NCBI RefSeq assembly: GCF_026676115.1 | Contig: NZ_JAPONB010000003.1 | Coordinates: 124,001 to 188,000, forward strand | Direction: 5' to 3' | Length of the DNA: 64,000 nucleotides | DNA from: Salinimicrobium sp. TH3 | GTDB lineage: Bacteria > Bacteroidota > Bacteroidia > Flavobacteriales > Flavobacteriaceae | Shown here: one piece after another, positions 7,716 through 16,035 of the stretch | How the letters are laid out: every line of letters begins with the position of its first letter | Position numbering within the stretch: position 1 is the stretch's first letter | Program-made: the position numbers and the translations under genes | The notes under the pieces: generated by a model | Seen by the model: the letters and a program-made list of their open reading frames with translations, nothing else | Database searches by the model: none | Told to the model about the DNA's origin: nothing

Positions 7716-8747
7716 TTATTCTGTAGCTTCTGTCGTAAGAGTAGGTTTGTCAACATAAGGTCGTGTATCCCTGTTTGCTACTTCCCAAGCCGTAAGGAAT
7801 ACCAGTTTGGCTCTTTTGGCCAGGAGCTCATATTCAATCTTATCGGGAGTATCTGTAGGCTGGTGATAATCTTCATGTACTCCATTAAAATAGAAGATAA
7901 TTGGAATATCATGCTTTGCAAAGTTGTAATGATCACTACGGTAGTAGAACCTGTTAGGATCATTTTCATCATTATAGGTATAATCCAGGTTGAGGTTAAG
8001 GTATTTTTCGTTCACCTCTTCACTAAGTTCATGAAGCTCTGTACTTAATTTATCGCTTCCAATAAGATATACATAATCACCCGCACTTTCCATATCTGTT
8101 CCTATACGCCCAATCATATCAATATTTAGGTTGGTCACGGTGTTAGCCAATGGGAAAACAGGGTTTTCTGAATAAAATTTTGATCCTACAAGACCTTTTT
8201 CTTCTCCTGTGACATTCAGGAATAAGATAGAACGCTTAGGAGCAAATCCATCTTCCTGTGCTTTTTTAAAAGCTTCGGCGATTTCAAGAATGGCCACAGT
8301 ACCCGATCCATCATCATCGGCCCCGTTGTAGATGTTTCCTTCATCATCGATCCCCACGTGGTCATAATGAGAAGAGATCACCAGGACCTCCTCCGGCTTA
8401 GTGCTACCTTGGATAAAGGCCAGAACATTTTCGGTATCATTCACAGTTCCGCGTGTAAAATAACTACCCGGTACCTCCTGGAAATAATCATCCTCACCAA
8501 GAGGAGAGTCAATATCAAGGCTCTGGTATTCCTTTTTTAGATATTCGGCGGCCAATTTTTGTCCGGGTTCTCCAGTTTCCCTGCCCTGGAATTCATCACT
8601 GGCAAAAATGTAGAGGTGGTCCTTTAATTCTTCCGCAGTAATTGTATTTGCATATTCCATTGGATTGGCCTCCGAAATGTCCCGGGGCTGTTGTGCCTTA
8701 CATCCTATAAGGCTCACTGCGAGGGATAACAAAAATAATTTTTTCAT
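7716..8747 (-). CDS. M28 family zinc peptidase, lipoprotein
   Basis: 343 aa. The lipobox SLIGC is at residues 12-16. A peptidase M28 domain follows with the two-zinc ligands in order: His and Asp in SSHYDHVG, Asp in GADDDGSG, the Glu pair in TGEEKGLVGS, Asp in NIDMIGR and the last His in HEDYHQPTDTPDKI. Members are aminopeptidases or carboxypeptidases acting on peptides outside the cytoplasm. It is divergent from the CBS gene and has its own terminator. Confidence 0.88.
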   Translation of the reverse strand: MKKLFLLSLAVSLIGCKAQQPRDISEANPMEYANTITAEELKDHLYIFASDEFQGRETGEPGQKLAAEYLKKEYQSLDIDSPLGEDDYFQEVPGSYFTRGTVNDTENVLAFIQGSTKPEEVLVISSHYDHVGIDDEGNIYNGADDDGSGTVAILEIAEAFKKAQEDGFAPKRSILFLNVTGEEKGLVGSKFYSENPVFPLANTVTNLNIDMIGRIGTDMESAGDYVYLIGSDKLSTELHELSEEVNEKYLNLNLDYTYNDENDPNRFYYRSDHYNFAKHDIPIIFYFNGVHEDYHQPTDTPDKIEYELLAKRAKLVFLTAWEVANRDTRPYVDKPTLTTEATE

Positions 8748-8913
8748 GTTTTAATTTCAGTTTTATAATAAGAACGGCAAGATAATAGTTTTAAAGGAAT
8801 TCTATTTTTAAAAGCCTGTGAAGGTTGATTATTATAAAAGATTTCGAGGTCCTTAATAGATAATAAAACAGATTTGTCGTATTTTTAAGTACATGATGTA
8901 AATCTTTATACCA

Positions 8914-9342
8914 ATGAAAAGTGCCGTCCCCGTTTCCGAGATTATGACAAAAAATATTTTGCGATTGTCTTTATCTGATAATCTTTCTACAGCTGAATCT
9001 CTTATGAAGAAAAACCACATAAGGCATCTTCCAGTAGTGGAAAATGAACATATCGTGGGCATGGTAAGCCTTAACGACCTGCTAAGAATTTCTTTTGCCG
9101 ATGCGGTGAATGTGGAAGATGAGGAGGTTGAAACTTCAGTCTATGAAATGTTTACCATTGAACAGGTTATGACGAAAAAGGTAGAATGTATTTCTTCTAA
9201 AAATACAGTTGAGGAAGTAGCCCGATTATTTCTTAACTATGAGTTTCATGCCTTGCCTGTAGTGGATGATGACTGTCTTACCGGAATAGTCACTACTACA
9301 GATATAATAAGATTTTATCTGCAAAATTCCTCCAATGCATGA
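8914..9342 (+). CDS. Two-CBS-domain protein
   Basis: 142 aa made almost entirely of two CBS motifs: residues about 7-60 (MTKNILRLSLSD to NDLLRIS) and 85-138 (MTKKVECISSKN to TTDIIRFYL). CBS pairs bind adenosyl ligands such as AMP, ATP or SAM and usually regulate a partner, but no partner domain is fused here. Its regulatory target is unknown. Confidence 0.85.
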   Translation: MKSAVPVSEIMTKNILRLSLSDNLSTAESLMKKNHIRHLPVVENEHIVGMVSLNDLLRISFADAVNVEDEEVETSVYEMFTIEQVMTKKVECISSKNTVEEVARLFLNYEFHALPVVDDDCLTGIVTTTDIIRFYLQNSSNA

Positions 9343-9826
9343 AATGGGACAAAAAAGTGAGAAGAGTAATGTAGGGGGTTACGCTTCTCACTTGCAGTGC
9401 CTTTGCAGGCAAATGTCTTAATCTCAAAATAACTCATTTCTATCTATAAAAGTATCCAATAACTTCCGGTTTAACCTCTATTTAACAGTACTTGTAGGAA
9501 CTTTCCACCATATATGTGACCTACATTTGGCTTATTAATTAATAGAAGGAGAATTTGAGCCATTTCTGGGTTTTGGGTTATTGAAAAAGAGTGGTCCAAA
9601 AGTGACTTTAGAAAGAAAAAACCTGAGCAAGGATCTTCTATACTTCATTTGGAGATTTTCCCGGAAAGGAGGAGGATAATGATATGAAAAGTTGAGCTTC
9701 AATATATTAAAGGGACAGTGGCTCATGAGGTAAGCTGGATCTACTTCTTCATCTGAATTTCTCTTTTTAAAAAGTTTTCTTTTTTGGGTTTTATTTAAAA
9801 AAGCTTTTTATATTTGCACCCGCAAT
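9343..9826. other. Gap between the CBS gene and tRNA-Ser
   Basis: No convincing gene. Besides the hairpin near 9357 there is a TACATTTG (9522-9529) that fits a -7 box but has no well-spaced -33 element, and the likely tRNA-Ser promoter (TATATTTG at 9809-9816). Confidence 0.5.
9357..9391 (+). terminator. Possible terminator hairpin after the CBS gene
   Basis: Arms GTGAGAAG and CTTCTCAC are separated by 19 bases, 15 bases after the stop. There is no T-run, so termination is only inferred. Confidence 0.45.
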
Positions 9827-9911
9827 GGAGGAATGGCAGAGTGGTCGATTGCGGCAGTCTTGAAAACTGTTGAGGGTAACACCTCCGGGGGTTCGAATCC
9901 CTCTTCCTCCG
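9827..9911 (+). tRNA. tRNA-Ser (anticodon TGA)
   Basis: The acceptor GGAGGAA pairs with TTCCTCC, the anticodon loop reads CTTGAAA, and a long variable arm (TGAGGGTAACACCTC) marks a class II serine tRNA. The last bases form the left copy of the 16-bp repeat that bounds the downstream integrative element, so the tRNA remains intact after insertion. Confidence 0.93.
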
Positions 9912-9913
9912 CA
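9898..9913 (+). repeat. attL, left 16-bp direct repeat
   Basis: TCCCTCTTCCTCCGCA forms the 3' end of tRNA-Ser and is identical to 17479-17494. Confidence 0.88.
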
Positions 9914-9917
9914 AAGT

Positions 9918-9959
9918 AAAACCGTAAACGCTTATCAACAAAGGCTTTACGGTTTTTTT
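9918..9959 (+). terminator. Terminator just inside the element
   Basis: AAACCGTAAA at 9919-9928 pairs with TTTACGGTTT at 9946-9955, followed by T residues. It serves tRNA-Ser after integration. Confidence 0.75.
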
Positions 9960-9970
9960 GTTTCCTAAAT

Positions 9971-9989
9971 TGTACGATTAATGTACGAC
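9971..9989 (+). promoter_or_regulatory. Candidate integrase arm-type site, left end
   Basis: Direct repeat TGTACGA-N4-TGTACGA. A near-identical pair stands at 17321-17338 just inside the other end, which is the arrangement expected of arm-type binding sites. Confidence 0.5.
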
Positions 9990-10098
9990 TGAGATTCTTT
10001 TACCTCAAAACGCTCCTTGTTTAGTGGAAAAAAATGTTTTTTTGAGAGGTGCATTTTATACATTTCGTGCATATCTTTAAAGTCTAACATTTACCATT

Positions 10099-10380
10099 AT
10101 GAAAACATTAGATTATTTAACAATCTTCTTAACTGCTGTAATTGCTGTTCTTTATCAAGTATTATTTTTAGGTGTGCCATCAGGAAGCCAATTCTTAATA
10201 AGTACAATGACCGGCTCAACCTTAATTTTTTTATTACTTTTAATTTTTCCAGTTATTATAACTTCTATAAGATACCTCTTTGTAAAGGATTTTTCCATTA
10301 AGTTTTTAAATAAGATCCTTTATTATACCTTAGGTCTCTTCATTCTCATAGTAGTACTACCACAATGGTATCTAAGTTGA
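10099..10380 (+). CDS. Small membrane protein of the element
   Basis: 93 aa with three hydrophobic segments (about residues 7-27, 38-58 and 72-89) and short loops. I do not recognise a family. It is the only plus-strand gene of the element and converges on the replication operon, from which it is separated by a hairpin. Superinfection exclusion is a possibility suggested only by location and size. Confidence 0.7.
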   Translation: MKTLDYLTIFLTAVIAVLYQVLFLGVPSGSQFLISTMTGSTLIFLLLLIFPVIITSIRYLFVKDFSIKFLNKILYYTLGLFILIVVLPQWYLS

Positions 10381-10440
10381 TTTTATTGATTACTTTTATA
10401 ATATGATTAACCGCTTGCCTGTGGTAAGTCATTTGAACAA

Positions 10441-10473
10441 AAAAGAGGGTTTCCGAAATGGTTACCCTCTTTT
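10441..10473. terminator. Bidirectional terminator
   Basis: AAAAGAGGGT pairs with ACCCTCTTTT across a 13-base loop, between convergent genes. It carries A/T tracts on both sides. Confidence 0.7.
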
Positions 10474-10565
10474 AATTCGTAAGCCCCCCCTTCAATTTTT
10501 TACAAAGAGTAAAATCTTTCCTGAGTGGCGATGTTAGTATTTAAGGTGCTGAGGTGTTTTTACCC

Positions 10566-11219
10566 CTATTGCCCTATTTGCTTTGATATTAATTTTTCTA
10601 TCTCGCTGAGGGTTTCCGGTGGTAACTGGTCAAAGTCTTCTTTAGATAACCTCAGGTTATTGATCTGAATATAATTATTAATAGTACTTGTAGTTTTATT
10701 TGTTGCTCCTGAAAGTTCTATAAAGGCTTTTAAGGCTGAAGTACTACGTTCTTCTATTCCAATCAGGTAAAGAGTAGTTAAAGCCTGGTTGGCCATGTAA
10801 TCAGCTTTACCTTTAATTAAGCTGTTGTATTTGTCAAAGGATCCTTTTAGGTGGTTGTAAACTGTCTGCCTGGAAAGGCCTGTTTCCTCTGCAATTAACT
10901 GAGTAGTTGGAAAGGCTTTATTTTTCAAAACCAAATTATGAATTTGGCCAGTTATTAAAGAGTGGTTGTATTCATAGGTAACGTTTCTAATAGTTCCTTC
11001 TTTTTCCTGCAAGTCATCACATACCTCTAACATTACTGTTATCAATTCCTCCTTACCTAAATTATTAGTGTAGGTATCATTTAGACGTTTGTATAAATCT
11101 TCTCTAACCTCTTCTATTTTCTCAGGATTATTATTTAAAAATTCTTTGACTGCTTTTACAGTTTTTAAATTCTCTATTTCTGTCAACTTTTGTAAACTTT
11201 TTTTCTTTGCCATTTTCAT
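10566..11219 (-). CDS. HTH protein, possibly small-terminase-like
   Basis: 217 aa. The middle contains a helix-turn-helix (FPTTQLIAEETGLSRQTVYNHL, around residues 103-124). The C-terminal half, with a long helix ending ALKAFIELSGATNK and then INNYIQINN and QLPPETLSEIEKLI, resembles the layout of phage terminase small-subunit-like proteins, but no large subunit is present. Its start overlaps the stop of the upstream gene by four bases, so it is the last gene of the replication operon. The family assignment is tentative. Confidence 0.6.
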   Translation of the reverse strand: MKMAKKKSLQKLTEIENLKTVKAVKEFLNNNPEKIEEVREDLYKRLNDTYTNNLGKEELITVMLEVCDDLQEKEGTIRNVTYEYNHSLITGQIHNLVLKNKAFPTTQLIAEETGLSRQTVYNHLKGSFDKYNSLIKGKADYMANQALTTLYLIGIEERSTSALKAFIELSGATNKTTSTINNYIQINNLRLSKEDFDQLPPETLSEIEKLISKQIGQ

Positions 11220-12295
11220 TTATTTAAATACATATCTGCTAAATCAAAGCCTCGTTTATTGTCTGTTGTCTCTAATAAATCACTAACCTCAATTTTATAA
11301 CCTAATCCTTTCATTAATTCAGCTTTCTTTTGCCAGTCTTTAAATTCTCCTTTATCAGGATATAAGATTATTTTCCTGCCAATTAGAGGTTGAATTAACT
11401 TAACCTTTAAATTCTGTTTACTACCGGTAGCAAGCCAAACAACATCAGGTACAATAATGCTCATAATTACTGCTGTCTTTTCACTTTCTACAATAGCAAT
11501 AGGTTTATTGTGGCCGTCATTAATACGGTGCATACCAAATAAGCATTGGTTAAGATTAAAATCAGGTTCTTTTATGGCATTGTGAATCCAATTAATACAG
11601 TTGTACGGTTCTTTTACTCTTTTACCTGTCAAAGGATCGTATAACATTATTTTTCCTGCATGTACTCTTTCCTTATGATCCATTTGCCAAAATACAGTAG
11701 CATTATTCCAGTAATAATTTGTACCGGTTAAATAATAATTCTGCATAGCAGAAAAAACCTCAACTTCAGAAAAAATAGTTTCTAAATAAGTCTTCAAATT
11801 ATCCTTTACAGGCTCTTCATTGTATAGCCGGTCAACTAATTTAAGACTGTGGTAACTTGGTTTTTCAGGTTCTACTTTGGCCGTTGTAACCGTATTAATT
11901 ACAGGCTCATTTTCAGGAGTAAAGTATTTACTTATATTACCTAAATATCTGAAGTCATTACTTTTAAGATACCATTCGGTTATAAAACATTCCTTACCGG
12001 TTCTTTCCAGTACCTGAGACTTAGGAATAAAATAAATACTGCCGTCTTCAGTAGTTGCCTTGTAGGCTTTATCTGAAATGCTTTTAAATGAGAGGAAACT
12101 AATTAAAAAACACTTCTTTCCTTTAGGAGGTGCATTGTGAAAATTACACTTGCTTTCCCTATCACATCTGCCGTATGTATCAGGTAGATAATTTCCAGTT
12201 TCATTTTCAACATACCGTACAAAGGTCTTTTTATGGCAATTAGGACAAATAAACTTTTTGCTCCCTTTATCCAGATTGTATTTAAAAGTCTGCAT
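11216..12295 (-). CDS. Zinc-finger/TOPRIM replication protein (DUF6371-like)
   Basis: 359 aa. The N-terminus carries a CHC2-like zinc ribbon (C-P-N-C at residues 17-20, and a CDRESKCNFH stretch near 44). The C-terminal third resembles a TOPRIM-type fold: AIVESEKTAVI supplies the catalytic Glu, followed by WLATGSKQN and ILYPDKG with the metal Asp. This matches primase-like proteins that accompany P4-type helicases in Bacteroidota elements. It overlaps the helicase gene by 14 bases and was probably made from one transcript. Confidence 0.75.
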   Translation of the reverse strand: MQTFKYNLDKGSKKFICPNCHKKTFVRYVENETGNYLPDTYGRCDRESKCNFHNAPPKGKKCFLISFLSFKSISDKAYKATTEDGSIYFIPKSQVLERTGKECFITEWYLKSNDFRYLGNISKYFTPENEPVINTVTTAKVEPEKPSYHSLKLVDRLYNEEPVKDNLKTYLETIFSEVEVFSAMQNYYLTGTNYYWNNATVFWQMDHKERVHAGKIMLYDPLTGKRVKEPYNCINWIHNAIKEPDFNLNQCLFGMHRINDGHNKPIAIVESEKTAVIMSIIVPDVVWLATGSKQNLKVKLIQPLIGRKIILYPDKGEFKDWQKKAELMKGLGYKIEVSDLLETTDNKRGFDLADMYLNK

Positions 12296-13868
12296 CTAAA
12301 ACCTCCTTTCTTAGATCCTGCTTTATGTAGGCTACATTACCCTCGCTTATACGCTTTACAACAATTTTAAAGTGGTTTAGCCTCTTCATAAAATTAGACT
12401 TACTTACAGGCTTATAACCGTCTTCAATACAAAAGGCTCTGTAATGATCGTAAAGGAATTTAATAGAGGTGTATTGCGTTGAGGTGTGGTAACTATTTTC
12501 CTCGATAAACATTTTTACGCTGTCGCTCTGTTTCTCGTATGTAGATCGGGCCTTTTCTATGGCTTTACACTTACTGAAATTCTTTTGCTTTAGTAGCCTT
12601 TCCAGGCCTGCCAATATCCAGTTAAATACTCCTGAGAGTTCATTATTAATAATCTTTTTAGCCAGTTCTTTATCCTGTTTCTCTTCGGGTATAGTTACAT
12701 CAAAGCCTAATATTAGAAACCTCCTAAAAAATGCGTCTGTATGTTCTACATCTTTAGGCAAATCATTACAGTTAAAGATCAGTTTAGCATATTCAGTAAG
12801 TAAAAAAGGCTCTCCATAAGGTAACCGGGCCTCTATTGGTTCACCGGAAACCATTTGTTTAAAAATATCAGCCTCCATTTTACCATTGATCTCACTTGCA
12901 TAGTTCACCAATTTATTAGCAATCTTTGCCCTGAAATAACCATTATCATTAGTAAGGCTCTGAAGGGAATAATTACTTACATTCTCAATACCTAATAAAG
13001 CATTTATAATTTCAAAAAATACGCTCTTACCATTTGCACCAGTACCATACAGGATTAGCATTTTTTCTAATTTTAATACTGAAGGTTTAATAAAAATGTA
13101 ACCACAATATTCCGCTAATACTTTTTGTTTGTCAGGATCAGGTAAAACCTCATCTAAGTAGGCCTGAAAACGTGGTGCTGTGGCTTCAGGTAGGTACTCA
13201 AAAGGTAGTTGGTGTGTTATAAAGTCTTTTTGCTGAAAGTCTCTTAAACCTCTTTTATTTGGTGTAATCTCAAAAGTTCCATTTTGGAGGTTTATAAGAA
13301 CAATATCTTTCCTGGTCTTTGGAGTAGGTAAATAAGCATCTGCCATAAATTGTTTAAAAATCTCTTCTTTAAAGATGTGGATCTTTCCTTTAAATTTCTC
13401 AACTCCCATTTTTAAGGCTACATTTCCTAAAAAGAATTGAAACCGCTCCTTATCAATTTCATTCCAGTAACTGCCATTGTAGAGGTAAATAAAACCGTTC
13501 TTTTTACACAAGCCCCATTTATTTGCAATAGCAATTTTTAGAAGTTGCTCAATACATAAGATTAAGTAATGGTTCTTTGTTAGTTTGAAACTGTTTAATT
13601 TCTTTTGGAGTTTCCGGTAATCTTTAATTTCCTCTTCATTCTCTTTTTTTAATTGTCCGTCTGCATCATAAACCTGAGGCTTTAAGCTTTCTAATTCCTG
13701 CCTAGTTTCTGCAATTTCAGGAAATGCCAGTATTTCAAAGTCAGTTTTTCTTATACTCTTACTCAATTCCTGTAAAACCTCATCAGGAGTATTTTCAGGT
13801 GTAGTCATTCCGTTAATATGGCTTTCGAGGTCATTGTTTATTAAAGTCTTTAATTTTGTTGTCTGCAT
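12282..13868 (-). CDS. P4-type primase/helicase (D5 family)
   Basis: 528 aa. The Walker A loop GTGANGKS is at residues 275-282, followed by an SF3-style core with IFNCNDLP (sensor region) and AFFRRFLILGF (arginine finger region). Upstream is the D5_N-type segment that often precedes it in phage and plasmid primases. It should unwind the excised element to start its replication. The primase zinc/TOPRIM part is encoded separately by the next gene, so the two together probably form a split primase-helicase. Confidence 0.88.
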   Translation of the reverse strand: MQTTKLKTLINNDLESHINGMTTPENTPDEVLQELSKSIRKTDFEILAFPEIAETRQELESLKPQVYDADGQLKKENEEEIKDYRKLQKKLNSFKLTKNHYLILCIEQLLKIAIANKWGLCKKNGFIYLYNGSYWNEIDKERFQFFLGNVALKMGVEKFKGKIHIFKEEIFKQFMADAYLPTPKTRKDIVLINLQNGTFEITPNKRGLRDFQQKDFITHQLPFEYLPEATAPRFQAYLDEVLPDPDKQKVLAEYCGYIFIKPSVLKLEKMLILYGTGANGKSVFFEIINALLGIENVSNYSLQSLTNDNGYFRAKIANKLVNYASEINGKMEADIFKQMVSGEPIEARLPYGEPFLLTEYAKLIFNCNDLPKDVEHTDAFFRRFLILGFDVTIPEEKQDKELAKKIINNELSGVFNWILAGLERLLKQKNFSKCKAIEKARSTYEKQSDSVKMFIEENSYHTSTQYTSIKFLYDHYRAFCIEDGYKPVSKSNFMKRLNHFKIVVKRISEGNVAYIKQDLRKEVLDADF

Positions 13869-13871
13869 GGC

Positions 13872-14177
13872 TTAAAATAGTTTTAGTTGGTCTGTTTTAG
13901 GAAATAGATCAGGGTTTCCGGTGTATTCATTTACATAAGGGTAACCGGTAACCTTGCATTTCCTTTTTCTCCTAACTGCTATTTTGCCCTCCTCAACAAG
14001 TCTTTTTACATACCTACAAATATTTTCACGCATTACGTTTGTTTGAACGTCTGCCTCTTTCATTGTTAAGGGTTTAGCCTTAAAAGCTTTATAAACCTTG
14101 CTTAATTGATCCTGAAAATTCTTATCTTTACCTTGTCCGTTGTTGAAAGGATTAAGGCTATTGGTGTAGTTGCTCAT
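13872..14177 (-). CDS. Winged-helix-like protein of the replication operon
   Basis: 101 aa. The central part (LTMKEADVQTNVMRENICRY, then LVEEGKIAVRRKRKCK) fits a small winged helix with a basic wing. The gene sits three bases upstream of the P4-type helicase gene and five bases downstream of the excisionase-like gene. A role in DNA binding or replication control is inferred from the fold and position; I recognise no named family. Confidence 0.65.
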   Translation of the reverse strand: MSNYTNSLNPFNNGQGKDKNFQDQLSKVYKAFKAKPLTMKEADVQTNVMRENICRYVKRLVEEGKIAVRRKRKCKVTGYPYVNEYTGNPDLFPKTDQLKLF

Positions 14178-14181
14178 AGCC

Positions 14182-14463
14182 TTATTTTTTTAGTATTGTT
14201 AAACATTCCAGTAACTCACTTCTCTTATAATAACGCCTATTGGAAATTCCATAAGCTATTACCTTCCCTTTATTAGTCCAGGCCCAAAGAGTAGAGGAGT
14301 TAATTTGTAAGAATTGACAAGCCTGCTCCCTGGTAAGAAGTTCATCATTTGCCTCCTGTCTTTGGAGGTCTTTCTTCAGCTCTTGTAATTGATTTTTTAC
14401 ACCTTCAGAAATAAGATCTGCTAATTGTTCAGGTGTTGTTTGTAGAAATTGAATTGTACTCAT
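14182..14463 (-). CDS. Excisionase-like helix-turn-helix protein
   Basis: 93 aa when started at the ATG at 14463; an upstream in-frame ATG would add 14 hydrophobic residues and is less likely. A coiled-coil stretch is followed by LLTREQACQFLQINSSTLWAW and the winged segment GISNRRYYKRSEL, the pattern of MerR/excisionase DNA-binding proteins that bend att DNA during element excision. It heads the leftward replication operon. Confidence 0.78.
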   Translation of the reverse strand: MSTIQFLQTTPEQLADLISEGVKNQLQELKKDLQRQEANDELLTREQACQFLQINSSTLWAWTNKGKVIAYGISNRRYYKRSELLECLTILKK

Positions 14464-14556
14464 TATGCAGTAGTTATGATTAATAATACTGCTAAATAAG
14501 AGCAACTTAAGAAGGTAGGTTAGCGCAATTTTGGGCTATTGTTGTGCAGAAAAGTG

Positions 14557-15960
14557 TTATTTCTGTGCTATATCCTTAAATTGATTTTTGACGGATTTAA
14601 ACAGCTTGTTTCTCGTGTAATCTTCTTTGTATCTGCTGTCATTTCTTGTATAATCTTTTACATCAAATTGCGTAATTGCAAACTCAATAAATTTAGTTCC
14701 TTTACAGACTAAAAAATCTTTTTCTAATGCATAATATAGAAAACTATAATTTGAATTGTCTTTGCTTTCATCTTTATAAATTTCGTGCATCTTTAGGAAA
14801 AGAGTATATCCTAAATCATTACTAAAAATTTCCGGAAAAGGATTTTTTCTGAGTTGTAAATTCTCCTTTGGAGGTGTTTGTTTCTTGTCCTCATTCAGAA
14901 TAGCCGAGCCATTAAAGTTTTGTATGTGAACCTTAAAACCCTCTAAAGCTTTAATATATTTGGTCGCTGTCTGTTTCTCAATTATAGTATTTAAGTAATC
15001 TATAAAATCACCTTTTAACTGGAATTGTTCGTGCTTATTTAACCGGTCAAATATGTAGATATACGTGGGCCTTGTAACTTCAAAAAACCATAAAAATTTA
15101 TTCCAGTCATTAAATTTCCATTCCGGTAGTATGAAAGGAAAAATTACATCTACCTCTTTTGTTTTTTCGTATAGTTGTCTTTTACCTTCAGGGTTGTAAA
15201 GAGGTACTTCTTTTTTAATTTCCTGGTATTTCTCTTCAATTTGGTTAATATAATCGTCTAAATATTCTTTGTATTTGCTTTCTGTTTGGGCCTCTTTAAT
15301 CTCCTTTAAATAGTCGCAAAAATCATTTTTGAGCCGTATTTGATTCTCAGAAGGTAAGTTGTTCAAAACGTATGAATAACGAGGCGTAGAGACTTCTAAA
15401 AATCTTAAAAACTTTTCCCAGTTATCAAATTTATACCTGAATAACCGGTAAGGAGGTATAAGATTAGCCTCAGGTGTTCTTTTGTATTTTTTTAGAACCT
15501 CCTCTAAAGCTATTTCTGAGTTATAAGCTTCATTAGCTTTTGAAATTTTTGTTTCAATTTCTAAAACTTGGTCATAATGTAAATGACCTGTAAAGGAGGT
15601 ATTCGTATAATGGTGAAGTAGGACTGTAAAATTGTGCCTGGAAATATCTTTCAATTCCTTTTCGCAGTACTCCTTAGTTTCTTTACATCTGTCTTTATAG
15701 GAAAGTTCGCTTTCTTGACCGTAATTAATGGTTTCATTTTTGGCCTCACTAAGCATTAAATATAGTTCTCGTTTCCTTTCATTTAATTGACGGTCTAACT
15801 CCTTTTTAAAGCCTTCAACTACATCAAAGCATTTACTAAAAAATTCCTCAGCCTGGTAATGTTCTGCCTCAGCTTTCTTTTGCTCTCTTAATAGGTAATC
15901 TAAAAAATACTTTCGCTCATTAGCGTAGCCATGTAAGACTACATTTAGGAAATTAATCAT
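14557..15960 (-). CDS. Element protein with an internal duplication, unknown function
   Basis: 467 aa, charged and helical, with no signal or membrane segment. Residues about 176-232 and 281-338 are a repeat: both have (F/N)DNW or NDWNKFL, then EVSTPRY or EVTRPTY, then LKNDFCDYL or LKGDFIDYL. The C-terminal portion (KNPFPEIFSNDLGYTLFLKM and CKGTKFIEF) is a segment I have seen in hypothetical proteins of Bacteroidota integrative elements. It lies between the integrase and excisionase genes, so a role in element control is possible but unproven. Confidence 0.7.
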   Translation of the reverse strand: MINFLNVVLHGYANERKYFLDYLLREQKKAEAEHYQAEEFFSKCFDVVEGFKKELDRQLNERKRELYLMLSEAKNETINYGQESELSYKDRCKETKEYCEKELKDISRHNFTVLLHHYTNTSFTGHLHYDQVLEIETKISKANEAYNSEIALEEVLKKYKRTPEANLIPPYRLFRYKFDNWEKFLRFLEVSTPRYSYVLNNLPSENQIRLKNDFCDYLKEIKEAQTESKYKEYLDDYINQIEEKYQEIKKEVPLYNPEGKRQLYEKTKEVDVIFPFILPEWKFNDWNKFLWFFEVTRPTYIYIFDRLNKHEQFQLKGDFIDYLNTIIEKQTATKYIKALEGFKVHIQNFNGSAILNEDKKQTPPKENLQLRKNPFPEIFSNDLGYTLFLKMHEIYKDESKDNSNYSFLYYALEKDFLVCKGTKFIEFAITQFDVKDYTRNDSRYKEDYTRNKLFKSVKNQFKDIAQK

Positions 15961-16035
15961 TTGAAGTTTCTTTGCCTGTGGTTTTAATGTAAGAAATGTA
16001 CAAAATGCACGTTAAAAACAACTTTAATTTTTTAC

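Noticed and set aside
9535-9726. 63-codon minus-strand ORF upstream of tRNA-Ser
   Set aside because: No similarity, no start context and no conserved features; probably chance.
10566-11219. Small terminase as proof of a prophage
   Set aside because: Only a weak resemblance, with no large terminase, portal or capsid genes in the element.
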